A stretch of DNA of 24,055 nucleotides from a virus. Made by a program: the position numbers and the translations under genes. The notes under the pieces are model-generated. The model worked only from the letters and a program-made list of their open reading frames with translations. It was not told the DNA's origin and did not search any database. Positions 1 to 7,360 of the stretch are shown one piece after another. Within the stretch, counting starts at the first letter, position 1; every line of letters begins with the position of its first letter. Where the stretch lies: positions 1 to 24,055 of IMG/VR virus record IMGVR_UViG_3300009073_000034; one strand, given 5' to 3'.

Positions 1-111
1 CGAGTAGCAGACGAAGGCGACTCCGACGATGATAATAAAAAACTAGTGGAAGTTAAATTCATCGAACCAGGAATGTTAAAAGATATAAATAATCCAGACG
101 AGGATCTGTAA
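1..111 (+). CDS. C-terminal end of an upstream gene, possibly small terminase
   Basis: Frame 1 is open from the left edge to a TAA at 109-111, giving 36 residues that end in an acidic tail (NPDEDL). The start lies outside the window. Its place just before the large terminase gene, three bases away, is where a small terminase subunit normally sits, but the visible residues carry no diagnostic motif. The identity is therefore an inference from position only; the frame itself is convincing because codon use matches the next gene and it ends right at that gene's ribosome site. Confidence 0.5.
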   Translation, partial: RVADEGDSDDDNKKLVEVKFIEPGMLKDINNPDEDL

Positions 112-114
112 ATT

Positions 115-1332
115 TTGGGGCTCACTTTACCATCATACGCGAAAGAGTTTTTCGAGCCCGCTCGATTTAAAGTTATGTACGGAGGTCGTGGCTCTGCAAA
201 ATCCTACACTGTCGCGCGGATACTTTTAACACTCGGACTCAGAGAAAAAAGATTTATACTTTGTTCGCGAGAATACCAGAACTCAATCTCCGACTCAGTA
301 CACAAACTTTTAAAAGAACAAATCGAAGTCTTAGGATACGAAGACGAATACACAGTTACAAAAAATGAAATACGCGCGACAAACGGAACAACTTTTATTT
401 TTAAAGGTCTGCATGGATCTGTCGACTCTATAAAATCAATTCCAGGACTCACAGACTTGTGGCTAGAAGAAGCGCATACAGTTTCCGCTCGATCATGGGA
501 GGTCTTAGAACCTACTATAAGAGAAGACAATTCGGAAATTTGGGTGACTTATAATCCAGAAAGCGAAGACGATCCGACTCATGTTAAATTCACAGGCGAA
601 CATCCGCCCGAGAATGCTATAATTAAATTTGTAAATCACTCAGATAATCCTTGGTTTTCTGGCGTGCTAAAAGAACAAATGGAACACATGAAGCGAACAA
701 ACTACGAACTCTATCTCCACGTCTGGGAAGGCCAAGTAAAAACAAGTTCGCAAGCTAAAGTCTTTCATGGAAAATATAGAATAGATAACTTTGAAATAAA
801 TCCAAATTGGCATGGCCCGTACTTAGGCGCAGACTGGGGTTTTTCGCAAGATCCCACCGCTATAACAAAATGTTACATCGATAGAGTGCAGGCTAATAAT
901 CCGATGTCTGGTCGAAATAGATTACTAATTTCGCACGAAGCAGGCGGCGTCGGAATTGAAATAATTGACACACCAGCACTTTTTGACAAAATACCTGAGT
1001 CTAGATCCACATTAATAAGAGCCGATAACTGTAGACCTGAAACTATAAGTCACGTCGCAAGCGCAGGATTTTTAATTCGTGCAGCTGCTAAATGGTCTGG
1101 GTCTGTCGAAGACGGAATAGCGTGGCTAAAGTCTTTCGATGAAATAGTTATACATGAGAGATGCGTCAAGACTGCCGAAGAATTTCGAAAGTACTCTTAT
1201 AAAGTTGATAGATTGACGGGTGACATTACAGTAAAAATAGTAGACGATTTTAACCATTACATAGACTCTATAAGATACGCACTTGAACCGATGATAGTTC
1301 GTAAAAAACAAGGCATCTTAGGAGTAGTCTAA
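115..1332 (+). CDS. terL: Terminase large subunit (PBSX/Terminase_3 family)
   Basis: This is the ATPase-nuclease motor that pumps DNA into the prohead and cuts it. Walker A is GGRGSAKS at residues 23-30, Walker B with catalytic glutamate is LWLEE at 115-119, and the coupling motif TYNP follows. The C-terminal RNase H-like nuclease shows acidic residues D240 (GADWGF), D304 (RADNCR) and D384 (NHYIDSIRYA), the pattern of Terminase_3C proteins. The 405 aa length is normal for the family. The start is TTG at 115, with GAGGA about 10 bases upstream; the first internal Met lies only two residues before Walker A, so a later start would remove the motif region. It heads the packaging and head gene block and precedes the portal by 28 bases. 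Confidence 0.95.
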   Translation: MGLTLPSYAKEFFEPARFKVMYGGRGSAKSYTVARILLTLGLREKRFILCSREYQNSISDSVHKLLKEQIEVLGYEDEYTVTKNEIRATNGTTFIFKGLHGSVDSIKSIPGLTDLWLEEAHTVSARSWEVLEPTIREDNSEIWVTYNPESEDDPTHVKFTGEHPPENAIIKFVNHSDNPWFSGVLKEQMEHMKRTNYELYLHVWEGQVKTSSQAKVFHGKYRIDNFEINPNWHGPYLGADWGFSQDPTAITKCYIDRVQANNPMSGRNRLLISHEAGGVGIEIIDTPALFDKIPESRSTLIRADNCRPETISHVASAGFLIRAAAKWSGSVEDGIAWLKSFDEIVIHERCVKTAEEFRKYSYKVDRLTGDITVKIVDDFNHYIDSIRYALEPMIVRKKQGILGVV

Positions 1333-1360
1333 ATAAATAAAGTAAAAAGGAATTTACAGC

Positions 1361-2773
1361 ATGACTAATAAAAAGAAAAATAAAAATAGCTCAACTAAAA
1401 AGAAAGAAGCTCCACGAGTTAATGATCTAGAGGCTGGAGTCTTCGGAGGAAATCCGTTTGCGACTGGGACACAAATCTCGCAAACAGATACGATCGAGCA
1501 GGAAATTCGCGGAAATTTAATTACTAATCAGAGACATTTACTTTCTCAAGTCTATGTGGAAATTGGTTTAGTAAAAACGATGGTCGATGTTCCAGTAGAA
1601 GACGCACTCCGCGGACACATAACTATAAATACTTCCGAACTCGACTCAGACGATATAAAAAAACTACATACAAAAATGCGTCGCGAGAAAGACATTCACG
1701 TCTTAGGTCAAGCTATTAAATGGATGCGACTCTACGGCGGTGGTGGAATTATCATCATTAACGAAGACAAACCAGAGGACGAACTCGACATTAAAAAAAT
1801 AAAAATAGATGAAAAAATAACTTTTAAATCTGTCGATCTATGGGAGTTATATGGAAACACTGAGAACTATACTGACATAACAGAAAAACTAGAACATCTA
1901 TCCGATATAAAAGAAGTCAACTATCGCTATTATCAGAACGAAGTGCATCCGACTCGCGTGATGAAACTCCGCGGAATACAACCACCAGCGCATTTAAAGG
2001 GGCGTGTTCATGGGTTCGGACTTTCAATTTTAGAGTCAGTAATTCGCTCAGTAAATCAATATTTAAAAGCGACGAACGTGGCTTTCGAAGTACTCGACGA
2101 ATTTAAAATAGACGTTTTTAAAATCGCAGGCTTGACTGAAACATTAATGACTTCTGGCGGAGATGCAAAAATTCACAAACGCATCTCTTTAGCAAACAGA
2201 GAAAAATCCTACTTGAACGCGATCACTATGGATGGTGATGATGATTATATCCAAAAACAATTACAGTTTACAGGACTCGCAGAAGCTATGGAAGGTATTC
2301 GTATGCAAGTCGCATCTGACTTGAGAATGCCACTCACGAAACTTTTTGGAGTTTCAAGCGCAGGATTTAACTCAGGCGAGGACGACATCGAGAACTATAA
2401 CGCTATGATAGAGTCGAGCATTAGATCCAAAATTGAGTTCGAACTTTTAAAGATGGTCGAAATAAGATGTCAGCAACTTTTTGGAATTGTTCCAGAAGAC
2501 TTAGAAGTAGAGTTCGAGCCGCTTCGTGTAATGTCTTCGGAGCAAGAGGAAAATGTAAAAACACAAAAATTTAATAGAGCATTACAGGCGAGAACTGTCG
2601 GAGAAATTTCGGCGACAGATTTTAAAGAGGCGATGAATATTGATAATCTAATCGGAGTTCAACTAGATGTTACAGACGAACTTTTTGAAACAAGCGAAGA
2701 CGCTATCACAGGTGACGAAGTTGCGCCGATCGGATCAAGTGAGAATGCGCCCGAAGCAAAGGAGTCTAAATAA
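1361..2773 (+). CDS. Portal protein (Phage_portal_3 / DUF1073 type)
   Basis: Dodecameric portal ring at the capsid vertex, docking the terminase and later the connector. The N-terminal region has the family pattern of a Lys-rich leader, a GNPFATGT stretch, then a helix with VDVPVEDALRG. The glycine-rich MRLYGGGGIIII segment and the VSSAGFNSGEDDIENYNAMIE motif, near residues 326-346, are typical of this portal group and fix the identity. The acidic C-terminal tail is common for portals. A ribosome site AAAAGG precedes ATG 1361. Its position directly after the large terminase and before the F-like head protein is the standard phage order. Length (470 aa) is usual. Confidence 0.93.
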   Translation: MTNKKKNKNSSTKKKEAPRVNDLEAGVFGGNPFATGTQISQTDTIEQEIRGNLITNQRHLLSQVYVEIGLVKTMVDVPVEDALRGHITINTSELDSDDIKKLHTKMRREKDIHVLGQAIKWMRLYGGGGIIIINEDKPEDELDIKKIKIDEKITFKSVDLWELYGNTENYTDITEKLEHLSDIKEVNYRYYQNEVHPTRVMKLRGIQPPAHLKGRVHGFGLSILESVIRSVNQYLKATNVAFEVLDEFKIDVFKIAGLTETLMTSGGDAKIHKRISLANREKSYLNAITMDGDDDYIQKQLQFTGLAEAMEGIRMQVASDLRMPLTKLFGVSSAGFNSGEDDIENYNAMIESSIRSKIEFELLKMVEIRCQQLFGIVPEDLEVEFEPLRVMSSEQEENVKTQKFNRALQARTVGEISATDFKEAMNIDNLIGVQLDVTDELFETSEDAITGDEVAPIGSSENAPEAKESK

Positions 2774-3150
2774 TGAAATTGACTTGGCATCCAGGTGTGC
2801 ACCTAAAAGACATCGAGAAAGATATAATTGAAATGGCGATGAAATACTTTCAAGGAAATAAAATCAAAGCAGCTGAAAGTTTAGGCATTTCGGAGAGAAC
2901 TATTTATAATAAACTAAAGGAGTACGAAGTTGAGTTACAAGGAAAAACAGAAGGAGCTCAGAGAATTGAGAAAAACGGGTCGAGCGAAGAAGCGACCGAT
3001 CCCGGGACAGAGTCTAAATCCGATGATGAACTTTCCGCGAAACGCACTCTGCCCCTGCGGAAGCCAGAAGAAGTTCAAAAATTGCCATTTAAAACAACAG
3101 TCGCAAACTTTGCCAAAAGAGCAGTTGGTAAAAGTGAGACAGGTAATTAG
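2773..3150 (+). CDS. Small protein with Fis-type helix-turn-helix
   Basis: The first half is a clear Fis/HTH_8 fold: an acidic amphipathic helix (KDIEKDIIEMAMKYF) followed by GNKIKAAESLGISERTIYNKLKEY at residues 28-51, the DNA-binding region seen at the end of NtrC-type activators and in small phage proteins. The start ATG 2773 overlaps the portal stop (TAATG) and has AAAGGAG 8 bases upstream, so it is translated with the portal gene. From about residue 53 the frame overlaps a SEC-C gene in another frame, and the second half has a low-complexity, poorly constrained look. It may be a small regulator or a packaging accessory protein; the function is not known from the sequence. Confidence 0.7.
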   Translation: MKLTWHPGVHLKDIEKDIIEMAMKYFQGNKIKAAESLGISERTIYNKLKEYEVELQGKTEGAQRIEKNGSSEEATDPGTESKSDDELSAKRTLPLRKPEEVQKLPFKTTVANFAKRAVGKSETGN

Positions 3151-3193
3151 AGATTATGTCGAAGCGAAAAAAGAAGAAGCAGCGAATACTTAA
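2930..3193 (+). CDS. SEC-C zinc-motif protein, nested in another frame
   Basis: An 87 aa, strongly basic protein with a textbook SEC-C motif, LCPCGSQKKFKNCH, at residues 40-53; the Cys-x-Cys and Cys-His pairs bind one zinc ion in SecA and many small proteins. The frame is +1 relative to the HTH gene and overlaps it by 221 bases. TTG at 2930 is supported by an ideal AAAGGAG at 2916-2922, seven bases upstream, inside the end of the HTH domain. The far end overlaps the start of the next head gene by 38 bases. The motif is too exact to be chance, so this frame is coding. The role in the phage is unknown; SEC-C proteins often act as small protein- or nucleic acid-binding adaptors. Confidence 0.75.
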   Translation: MSYKEKQKELRELRKTGRAKKRPIPGQSLNPMMNFPRNALCPCGSQKKFKNCHLKQQSQTLPKEQLVKVRQVIRDYVEAKKEEAANT

Positions 3194-4154
3194 GGCTATT
3201 CCAGACGATACTATTTTAGAGGACGAAATTCGCGCGGAGATTGAAAAAATATTCCGCGAAGAGATTTTTAAGCCGCTCGCAAAGCTTCTCTCTATAAAAG
3301 AGAAAGAAGTAATCGTAAAAAATGCTGAGTCTAAGACTCCGAATTTGGAGAAAGCTATAAAGTCGGGCAAAGTTTCGTTTGATCGCGGAAGACTCAGCGG
3401 AGAATTTAATTCTAAAATTTCGAGAGAACTTCGATCACTCGGCGCGGTGTTTGATAGTAAAACAAAAAGCTATAAGATTTTAAAATCAAAGCTTCCGAAA
3501 GACATAGTCACAGCTGTTTCGGTGTCTCGTGACAGATTAACTAAGACTTTAGGCAAGCTAAATAGAGCTATTTTAGGATTGAGTTCGGCAAAAATTGCAG
3601 AGAAGTTGGACATCGACTCATTAATAGATAAAAATATATTTAACTTGGATAAAAAAATAGGCGAAACTTTAAAGGATATTTCGGTGCAGCCTAAATTAAC
3701 TAAGACTGAGCGCGCTGGCTATGTAAAGGATTACAAAGAAAACATGAAAAAAAATATTGTTTCATTCTCAGATAATGAAGTTAAAAACCTACGCAAGTTG
3801 GTCGAGACTTCTTATAAAAGTGGAACACGCAGACCTGAGCTTGCAAAAAAAATCCAAGAGCGTTACGGCGTGTCAAAAACTAAAGCTAAATTTTTAGCGA
3901 GACAGGAAACAAGTCTACTCGCTGCAAAATTTAAAGAGGTTCGTTATAAAGAGGCTGGAGTTACTGAGTACATTTGGAAAACTGTAGCAGGATCTCCAGG
4001 ACATCCAGTTCGAAAAGATCACAAGGATTTAAATAATAAAACATTTAAATGGAGCGAGCCGCCTATATCTAATAAAAGAACTGGCGCACGAAATCATCCA
4101 GGCGAAGACTTCGGTTGTCGCTGTGTCGCGCGCCCCGTTATGAGAGGTTTATAA
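3156..4154 (+). CDS. Head morphogenesis protein (SPP1 gp7 / Mu F-like)
   Basis: Minor capsid protein expected to bind the portal and enter the procapsid. The N-terminal half is Lys-rich and helical, and the C-terminal third holds the Phage_Mu_F domain: KFLARQETSLLAAKF, then IWKTVAGSPGHPVRKDH, and the terminal signature NHPGEDFGCRCVARP with Cys 321 and Cys 323. The overall length (332 aa) fits. ATG 3156 lies inside the end of the SEC-C gene, so translation is probably coupled. Portal, F-like protein and protease in this order is the usual head arrangement. The N-terminal region does not resemble anything I recognise beyond a coiled, basic segment. Confidence 0.88.
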   Translation: MSKRKKKKQRILKAIPDDTILEDEIRAEIEKIFREEIFKPLAKLLSIKEKEVIVKNAESKTPNLEKAIKSGKVSFDRGRLSGEFNSKISRELRSLGAVFDSKTKSYKILKSKLPKDIVTAVSVSRDRLTKTLGKLNRAILGLSSAKIAEKLDIDSLIDKNIFNLDKKIGETLKDISVQPKLTKTERAGYVKDYKENMKKNIVSFSDNEVKNLRKLVETSYKSGTRRPELAKKIQERYGVSKTKAKFLARQETSLLAAKFKEVRYKEAGVTEYIWKTVAGSPGHPVRKDHKDLNNKTFKWSEPPISNKRTGARNHPGEDFGCRCVARPVMRGL

Positions 4155-4155
4155 A

Positions 4156-5289
4156 TTGAAAGACAAAAAAGGAAAAGTTTATTATGGTTTGCATTTTACT
4201 CCAGGAGTAGCAGAGTATGCTGGCGAAGGCGGAGTTAAAGCAAACAGAATTTATATAAATAATAATACAGCTAAAGAGATGGACAAGACTTTCGCAGGAT
4301 GTCCAGTGTTCGTCGATCATAAAGACGATATAACGGCAAACGATTTTTCAAACGCAGACGGATATGTAGTCGAAAGCTTTTTTAATAAATCAGACGGATG
4401 TCACTGGGCGAAGTTTGTAGTTACGAGCGAAGCGGGAGAAGAAGCTATAAAAGTAAATGGCTGGAAACTTTCAAACGCATACTATCAAACAGGATCGCGA
4501 GCGGGAGATGTTTGGCATGGAGTTCAATACGACGCAGAAGTTGTCTCAGCTGACTACGAACATTTAGCTATCGTAAGTAATCCAAGATATAAAGAGTCCG
4601 TAATATTAACGCCCGAAGAATTTAAGGCGTACAACCTCGAGAATGATAATAAATTATTAAAACTCGCTAATTCTAGTGAGAAAAAAATTAACAAAAAACC
4701 CAAGGAGAAAAAAGGTATGTTAAACTTTTTTAAAAGAGAACGTGTCGAAAATTCCGACTCACTAGAAAATACAATAGTAGTATTACCAAAAAGTGAAATG
4801 GAAATTTCAATCGCGCAACTAGTAAAAAACGCAGACGAAGTAGAGTTAAATAAAGACAAAGCAAAAATCGCCAATGGCGAGTCGCTTGTAACTGTTGATG
4901 GTAAAGAATTAACCGTTAATGAGTTAAAAGAGTCTTATAAAAATTTAATGGAAGACAAAAAAGATAACGAAGAAGACGAAGACAAAAAAGAGAACGACGA
5001 AGAAGACAAAAAAGAAGACAAAAAAGATAACGAAGAAGACGAAGACAAAAAAGAGAACGAAGAAGACGAAGACAAAAAAGAGAATGAAGACGAAGACAAG
5101 GAAGAGAACGAAGACGACGAAGAAAAACACATGGAGAACGAAGACGAAGACAAAAAAGAGTCTAAGAAAAACAGTTTTAACCATGATAAGCTTTTAGGCG
5201 CGGACAAAGTTTCAAACGAACAAAATCAAACAATCGTTTTAACTTCGGATAAAGTTGCTTTAGGTAAAGCAAGATACGGAAGCAACTAA
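4156..5289 (+). CDS. DUF2213 prohead protease fused to acidic scaffold
   Basis: Residues 1-160 form a DUF2213 domain, a relative of HK97-type prohead proteases. By comparison with that fold, H55 (VFVDHKD) and S106 (WKLSNAYY) are the likely catalytic pair, and EHLAIVSNPRY (135-145) is the conserved strand near the active site. After a Lys-rich linker comes a scaffold-like part: residues 188-265 helical, about 267-335 almost only Asp, Glu, Lys and Asn, then a 40-residue tail. The start is TTG 4156, with GAGAGG at 4142-4147, eight bases upstream. Protease plus scaffold in one chain, directly before the capsid genes, is like lambda C/Nu3. The catalytic assignment is inferred, not demonstrated. 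Confidence 0.85.
   Translation: MKDKKGKVYYGLHFTPGVAEYAGEGGVKANRIYINNNTAKEMDKTFAGCPVFVDHKDDITANDFSNADGYVVESFFNKSDGCHWAKFVVTSEAGEEAIKVNGWKLSNAYYQTGSRAGDVWHGVQYDAEVVSADYEHLAIVSNPRYKESVILTPEEFKAYNLENDNKLLKLANSSEKKINKKPKEKKGMLNFFKRERVENSDSLENTIVVLPKSEMEISIAQLVKNADEVELNKDKAKIANGESLVTVDGKELTVNELKESYKNLMEDKKDNEEDEDKKENDEEDKKEDKKDNEEDEDKKENEEDEDKKENEDEDKEENEDDEEKHMENEDEDKKESKKNSFNHDKLLGADKVSNEQNQTIVLTSDKVALGKARYGSN
4717..5289 (+). CDS. Probable internal-start scaffolding protein
   Basis: Inside the protease gene, in the same frame, ATG 4717 is preceded by a perfect AAGGAG at 4702-4707 with nine bases of spacing, as good as any ribosome site in the window. It falls exactly at the boundary between the DUF2213 domain and the scaffold part. 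Translation from here gives 190 aa beginning MLNFFKRERVENSD, without the protease. Lambda Nu3 within C, and similar genes in other phages, make the scaffold in this way, in excess over the protease fusion. The product is highly acidic and would be cleared by the protease. It is inferred from the ribosome site and domain boundary. Confidence 0.6.
   Translation: MLNFFKRERVENSDSLENTIVVLPKSEMEISIAQLVKNADEVELNKDKAKIANGESLVTVDGKELTVNELKESYKNLMEDKKDNEEDEDKKENDEEDKKEDKKDNEEDEDKKENEEDEDKKENEDEDKEENEDDEEKHMENEDEDKKESKKNSFNHDKLLGADKVSNEQNQTIVLTSDKVALGKARYGSN
4956..5163 (+). repeat. Acidic low-complexity repeat in scaffold
   Basis: The DNA is made of irregular copies of GAAGACGAAGACAAAAAAGAGAA-like units, coding for repeated EEDEDKKEN blocks. 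There are about six to seven degenerate copies, strongly purine-biased on the + strand. It is in frame, so copy-number change would lengthen or shorten the scaffold linker without frameshift. Confidence 0.8.
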
Positions 5290-5328
5290 TTAATATTAAT
5301 TAATAACATTAAATAAGGAGTAACAAGG

Positions 5329-5805
5329 ATGTTAAGTACAAATCAAACCGCGCAAAGCGTAATAAAAGGAATGTTAGACCTAAGATTTAACACTGAAACA
5401 GTGGCCGTTATGGTCGATGAGTCAGAAGTAGCAGAAATGGCTCATGGCCAATTTGTAAAATTAGTAGACGGCGAAAGTTTTATTCCGAAAGTAGTAGCAT
5501 GTAGTGCTGACTCAGACGAAGCTTTCGGAGTAGTCAACTTCTCTCGAAAAGAAGCAAGCTTTAGCGCAGGCGAAGCTATGGAAATCTCTCGTGACAGTAA
5601 CGTAATGTATCTAGAAGCAAGCGGAGCTATCGCTCGTGGCGCAGAAGTTATTATGGATCTAAGCGAAGCTGGAAAAGTTTTAACAGCTGACGGCGCAGGC
5701 GCGGGAAAAGCTATCGTAGGTTATGCGTACGACAAAGCACTTGCTGACGGCGACTTGATTAGAGTAGTTTTAAAAACACCGAGCTTCAAAGTAACAGAAG
5801 CATAA
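5329..5805 (+). CDS. Probable capsid cement / decoration protein
   Basis: A 158 aa beta-rich protein between the protease-scaffold and the major capsid gene, the usual place for head decoration or cement proteins. The pattern GQFVKLVDGES...ADSDEAFGVV...YLEASGAIARGAEVIMD...GKAIVGYAYDKALADGDLIRVVLK resembles the beta-barrel cement proteins of several siphoviruses and myoviruses, which bind three-fold or quasi-three-fold sites on the capsid. Acidic, no Cys except one, no membrane segment. Start ATG 5329 has AAGGAG at 5315-5320, eight bases upstream, a strong site fitting high expression. The family name is not certain; the role rests on fold pattern and position. Confidence 0.7.
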   Translation: MLSTNQTAQSVIKGMLDLRFNTETVAVMVDESEVAEMAHGQFVKLVDGESFIPKVVACSADSDEAFGVVNFSRKEASFSAGEAMEISRDSNVMYLEASGAIARGAEVIMDLSEAGKVLTADGAGAGKAIVGYAYDKALADGDLIRVVLKTPSFKVTEA

Positions 5806-5831
5806 TTCGAGATTAGAGAGGAAATATTATA

Positions 5832-6857
5832 ATGTTAAAAACAAAAATTAAAAATTCAGAAGGCGAGACAATTGTTCTAAATAAAATGGAGCAGAACATC
5901 GCAGAATATAACCAAAAAATAGCAAACAAGCTCGGTTACAAAGTAGACATCACTACTTTGACCGCTGTGATGAAACGCGTAGTAACACAGAAGTTTTTCG
6001 AAATTTCTCCAGCTGATTATATGCCTATCGTTGTCGGTGAAGGAGCTTGGTCGACTGAGTTAACTTCTTATAGAAGTTTCGATTTAGCAGACGATTTCGA
6101 AACTGGTGTAATTAATACTGGTTCGGATAACGCAAGACTTGCGACAGCGGATGCTGCGCTCGACTCTGTGAGTGTAAAAACTGTTAACTGGGCGAAAAAA
6201 ATCGGCTGGACTTTACCAGATTTACAACATGCGTCTAAAGCTGGAAGCTGGGATCTAATTACTAAAAAAGAAGAAGCGAGAAAAAGAAACTGGGATCTAG
6301 GTATCCAAAAAATCGCATTCTTAGGAATTAAAGGTAACAGTGCAGTTCGTGGTTTATTAAATCAAGTTGGCATCACTGAGAACACTACGACTATTACTAA
6401 ACCAATTAGTCAAATGAGTCCTGCGGAATTAAAAACTTTCGTGGCTAAGTTGATCGCTGATTACAGAGTTAACACAAAGCGTACAGCATGGCCTGATGTT
6501 TTAACAGTTCCAGAAACGGATTATCTTGGAATGGCTTCGCAAGCGAGCGCAGACTTCCCGATGAAAAATGTTTTACAACTTTTAGAAGAAGCTTTTCAAA
6601 CAATTACTAAGAAGAAGACTTTTAAAATTATGCCATTATCTTATGGTGACGCAGACTATAACGACATCGGAAAACAGGTATATGCTTTGTATTCTCTTTC
6701 GGACAGTTCATTAAGAATGGATATTCCAGTTGATTACACAAATACTATGTCTAACTCTATTGACGGATTTAGTTTCCAAAACGTAGGTTACGGACAATTC
6801 ACTGGAGCACTTGCTTACAGACCAGATGAGTTAATGTATTTTACACATGAGCTATAA
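5832..6857 (+). CDS. Major capsid protein (DUF2184, HK97 fold)
   Basis: The shell protein of the head. The sequence follows the DUF2184 pattern: an N-terminal arm of about 50 residues, then YMPIVVGEGAWSTELTSYRSFD, the E-loop-like region, NWAKKIGWTLPDLQHA, and the C-terminal FQNVGYGQFTGALAYRPDELMYF. 341 aa is a normal length. No separate delta domain is visible, consistent with the scaffold being encoded in the preceding protease gene. The ribosome site is AGAGAGG at 5815-5821. A stem-loop follows the gene by about 20 bases, which would protect or end a highly expressed head transcript. Confidence 0.9.
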   Translation: MLKTKIKNSEGETIVLNKMEQNIAEYNQKIANKLGYKVDITTLTAVMKRVVTQKFFEISPADYMPIVVGEGAWSTELTSYRSFDLADDFETGVINTGSDNARLATADAALDSVSVKTVNWAKKIGWTLPDLQHASKAGSWDLITKKEEARKRNWDLGIQKIAFLGIKGNSAVRGLLNQVGITENTTTITKPISQMSPAELKTFVAKLIADYRVNTKRTAWPDVLTVPETDYLGMASQASADFPMKNVLQLLEEAFQTITKKKTFKIMPLSYGDADYNDIGKQVYALYSLSDSSLRMDIPVDYTNTMSNSIDGFSFQNVGYGQFTGALAYRPDELMYFTHEL

Positions 6858-6879
6858 AATAAAATAAAGTAAATCATTT

Positions 6880-6902
6880 AGGGGCTGCTTCGTGCAGCCT
6901 CT
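6880..6902 (+). terminator. Stem-loop terminator after the capsid gene
   Basis: AGGGGCTGC and GCAGCCTCT form a 9-bp GC-rich stem with one G-U pair around a TTCGT loop, followed by TATTAGTA rather than a pure T run. It is the only obvious GC-rich hairpin in a non-coding gap here. It may be a partial terminator or an mRNA-stabilising structure that lets capsid mRNA exceed connector mRNA, since no promoter is evident before the next gene. Confidence 0.65.
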
Positions 6903-6928
6903 TATTAGTACCGAGGGGAAATATCAAA

Positions 6929-7360
6929 ATGCTAGTTAACATAACACTAGAAGACTTTAAATTGTATTTTAATAGAGACTTTCCCTTCGGTAGTAATATT
7001 GAGGAAAATGTTTTAGACTCCGATGTAATTCGCGCGATCGGAGAAGCAGCTGCATTAATAAACCAAAGACTTTTTTTGTCTCAAGGGGAATATACTGTGG
7101 GCTTGCAAAATCTCACTGCGCATATTTTAATTGTTAATTTAAAAAATTCGTCTGGCGGATTGTGTTCAACTTTCCAATGGCCAGCAAACTCCAGAAGCGT
7201 CGGAGGAGTTTCCGAGTCAGTGACAATTCCTGACTCAGTAATGAAGTCACCTTTTTTAGCTTCGCTTCTTTCAACAGGATACGGCGCAAAATATTTAGCA
7301 CAAATTTGGAGTTTGACACGCGGATCTGTTTTTTCTGTGAGTGGAGCGACAACGGCATGA
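6929..7360 (+). CDS. Head-tail connector adaptor (DUF4054)
   Basis: First connector ring protein under the portal. A helical N-terminal half (DFKLYFNRDFPF, then VLDSDVIRAIGEAAALINQRLF) with a central LTAHILIVNL helix and the late SPFLASLLSTGYGAKYLAQIW segment is the pattern of DUF4054 adaptors, in which S/T-x-YG-x-x-Y/F is near the end. 143 aa is the expected size. It is the first gene after the capsid terminator, and its TGA stop overlaps the next ATG, so the connector proteins are translated together. Confidence 0.78.
   Translation: MLVNITLEDFKLYFNRDFPFGSNIEENVLDSDVIRAIGEAAALINQRLFLSQGEYTVGLQNLTAHILIVNLKNSSGGLCSTFQWPANSRSVGGVSESVTIPDSVMKSPFLASLLSTGYGAKYLAQIWSLTRGSVFSVSGATTA

Noticed and set aside
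2930-3150. +1 frameshift fusing HTH to SEC-C
   Set aside because: There is no convincing shift site, and TTG 2930 has an ideal ribosome site seven bases upstream, so independent initiation is simpler.
4935-5207. Ser/Phe/Leu-rich open frames on the minus strand
   Set aside because: They are the reverse of the acidic Asp/Glu/Lys repeat, pure low complexity, and oppose a well-supported gene.
5290-5328. AT-palindromic gap as a promoter for the capsid genes
   Set aside because: TTAATATTAATTAA is palindromic but no -35/-10 pair with proper spacing is clear; in AT-rich DNA this is expected by chance.
7306-7356. Upstream extension of the tail completion gene to 7306
   Set aside because: It would lie inside the adaptor gene and adds no conserved residues; ATG 7357 makes the usual ATGA overlap.
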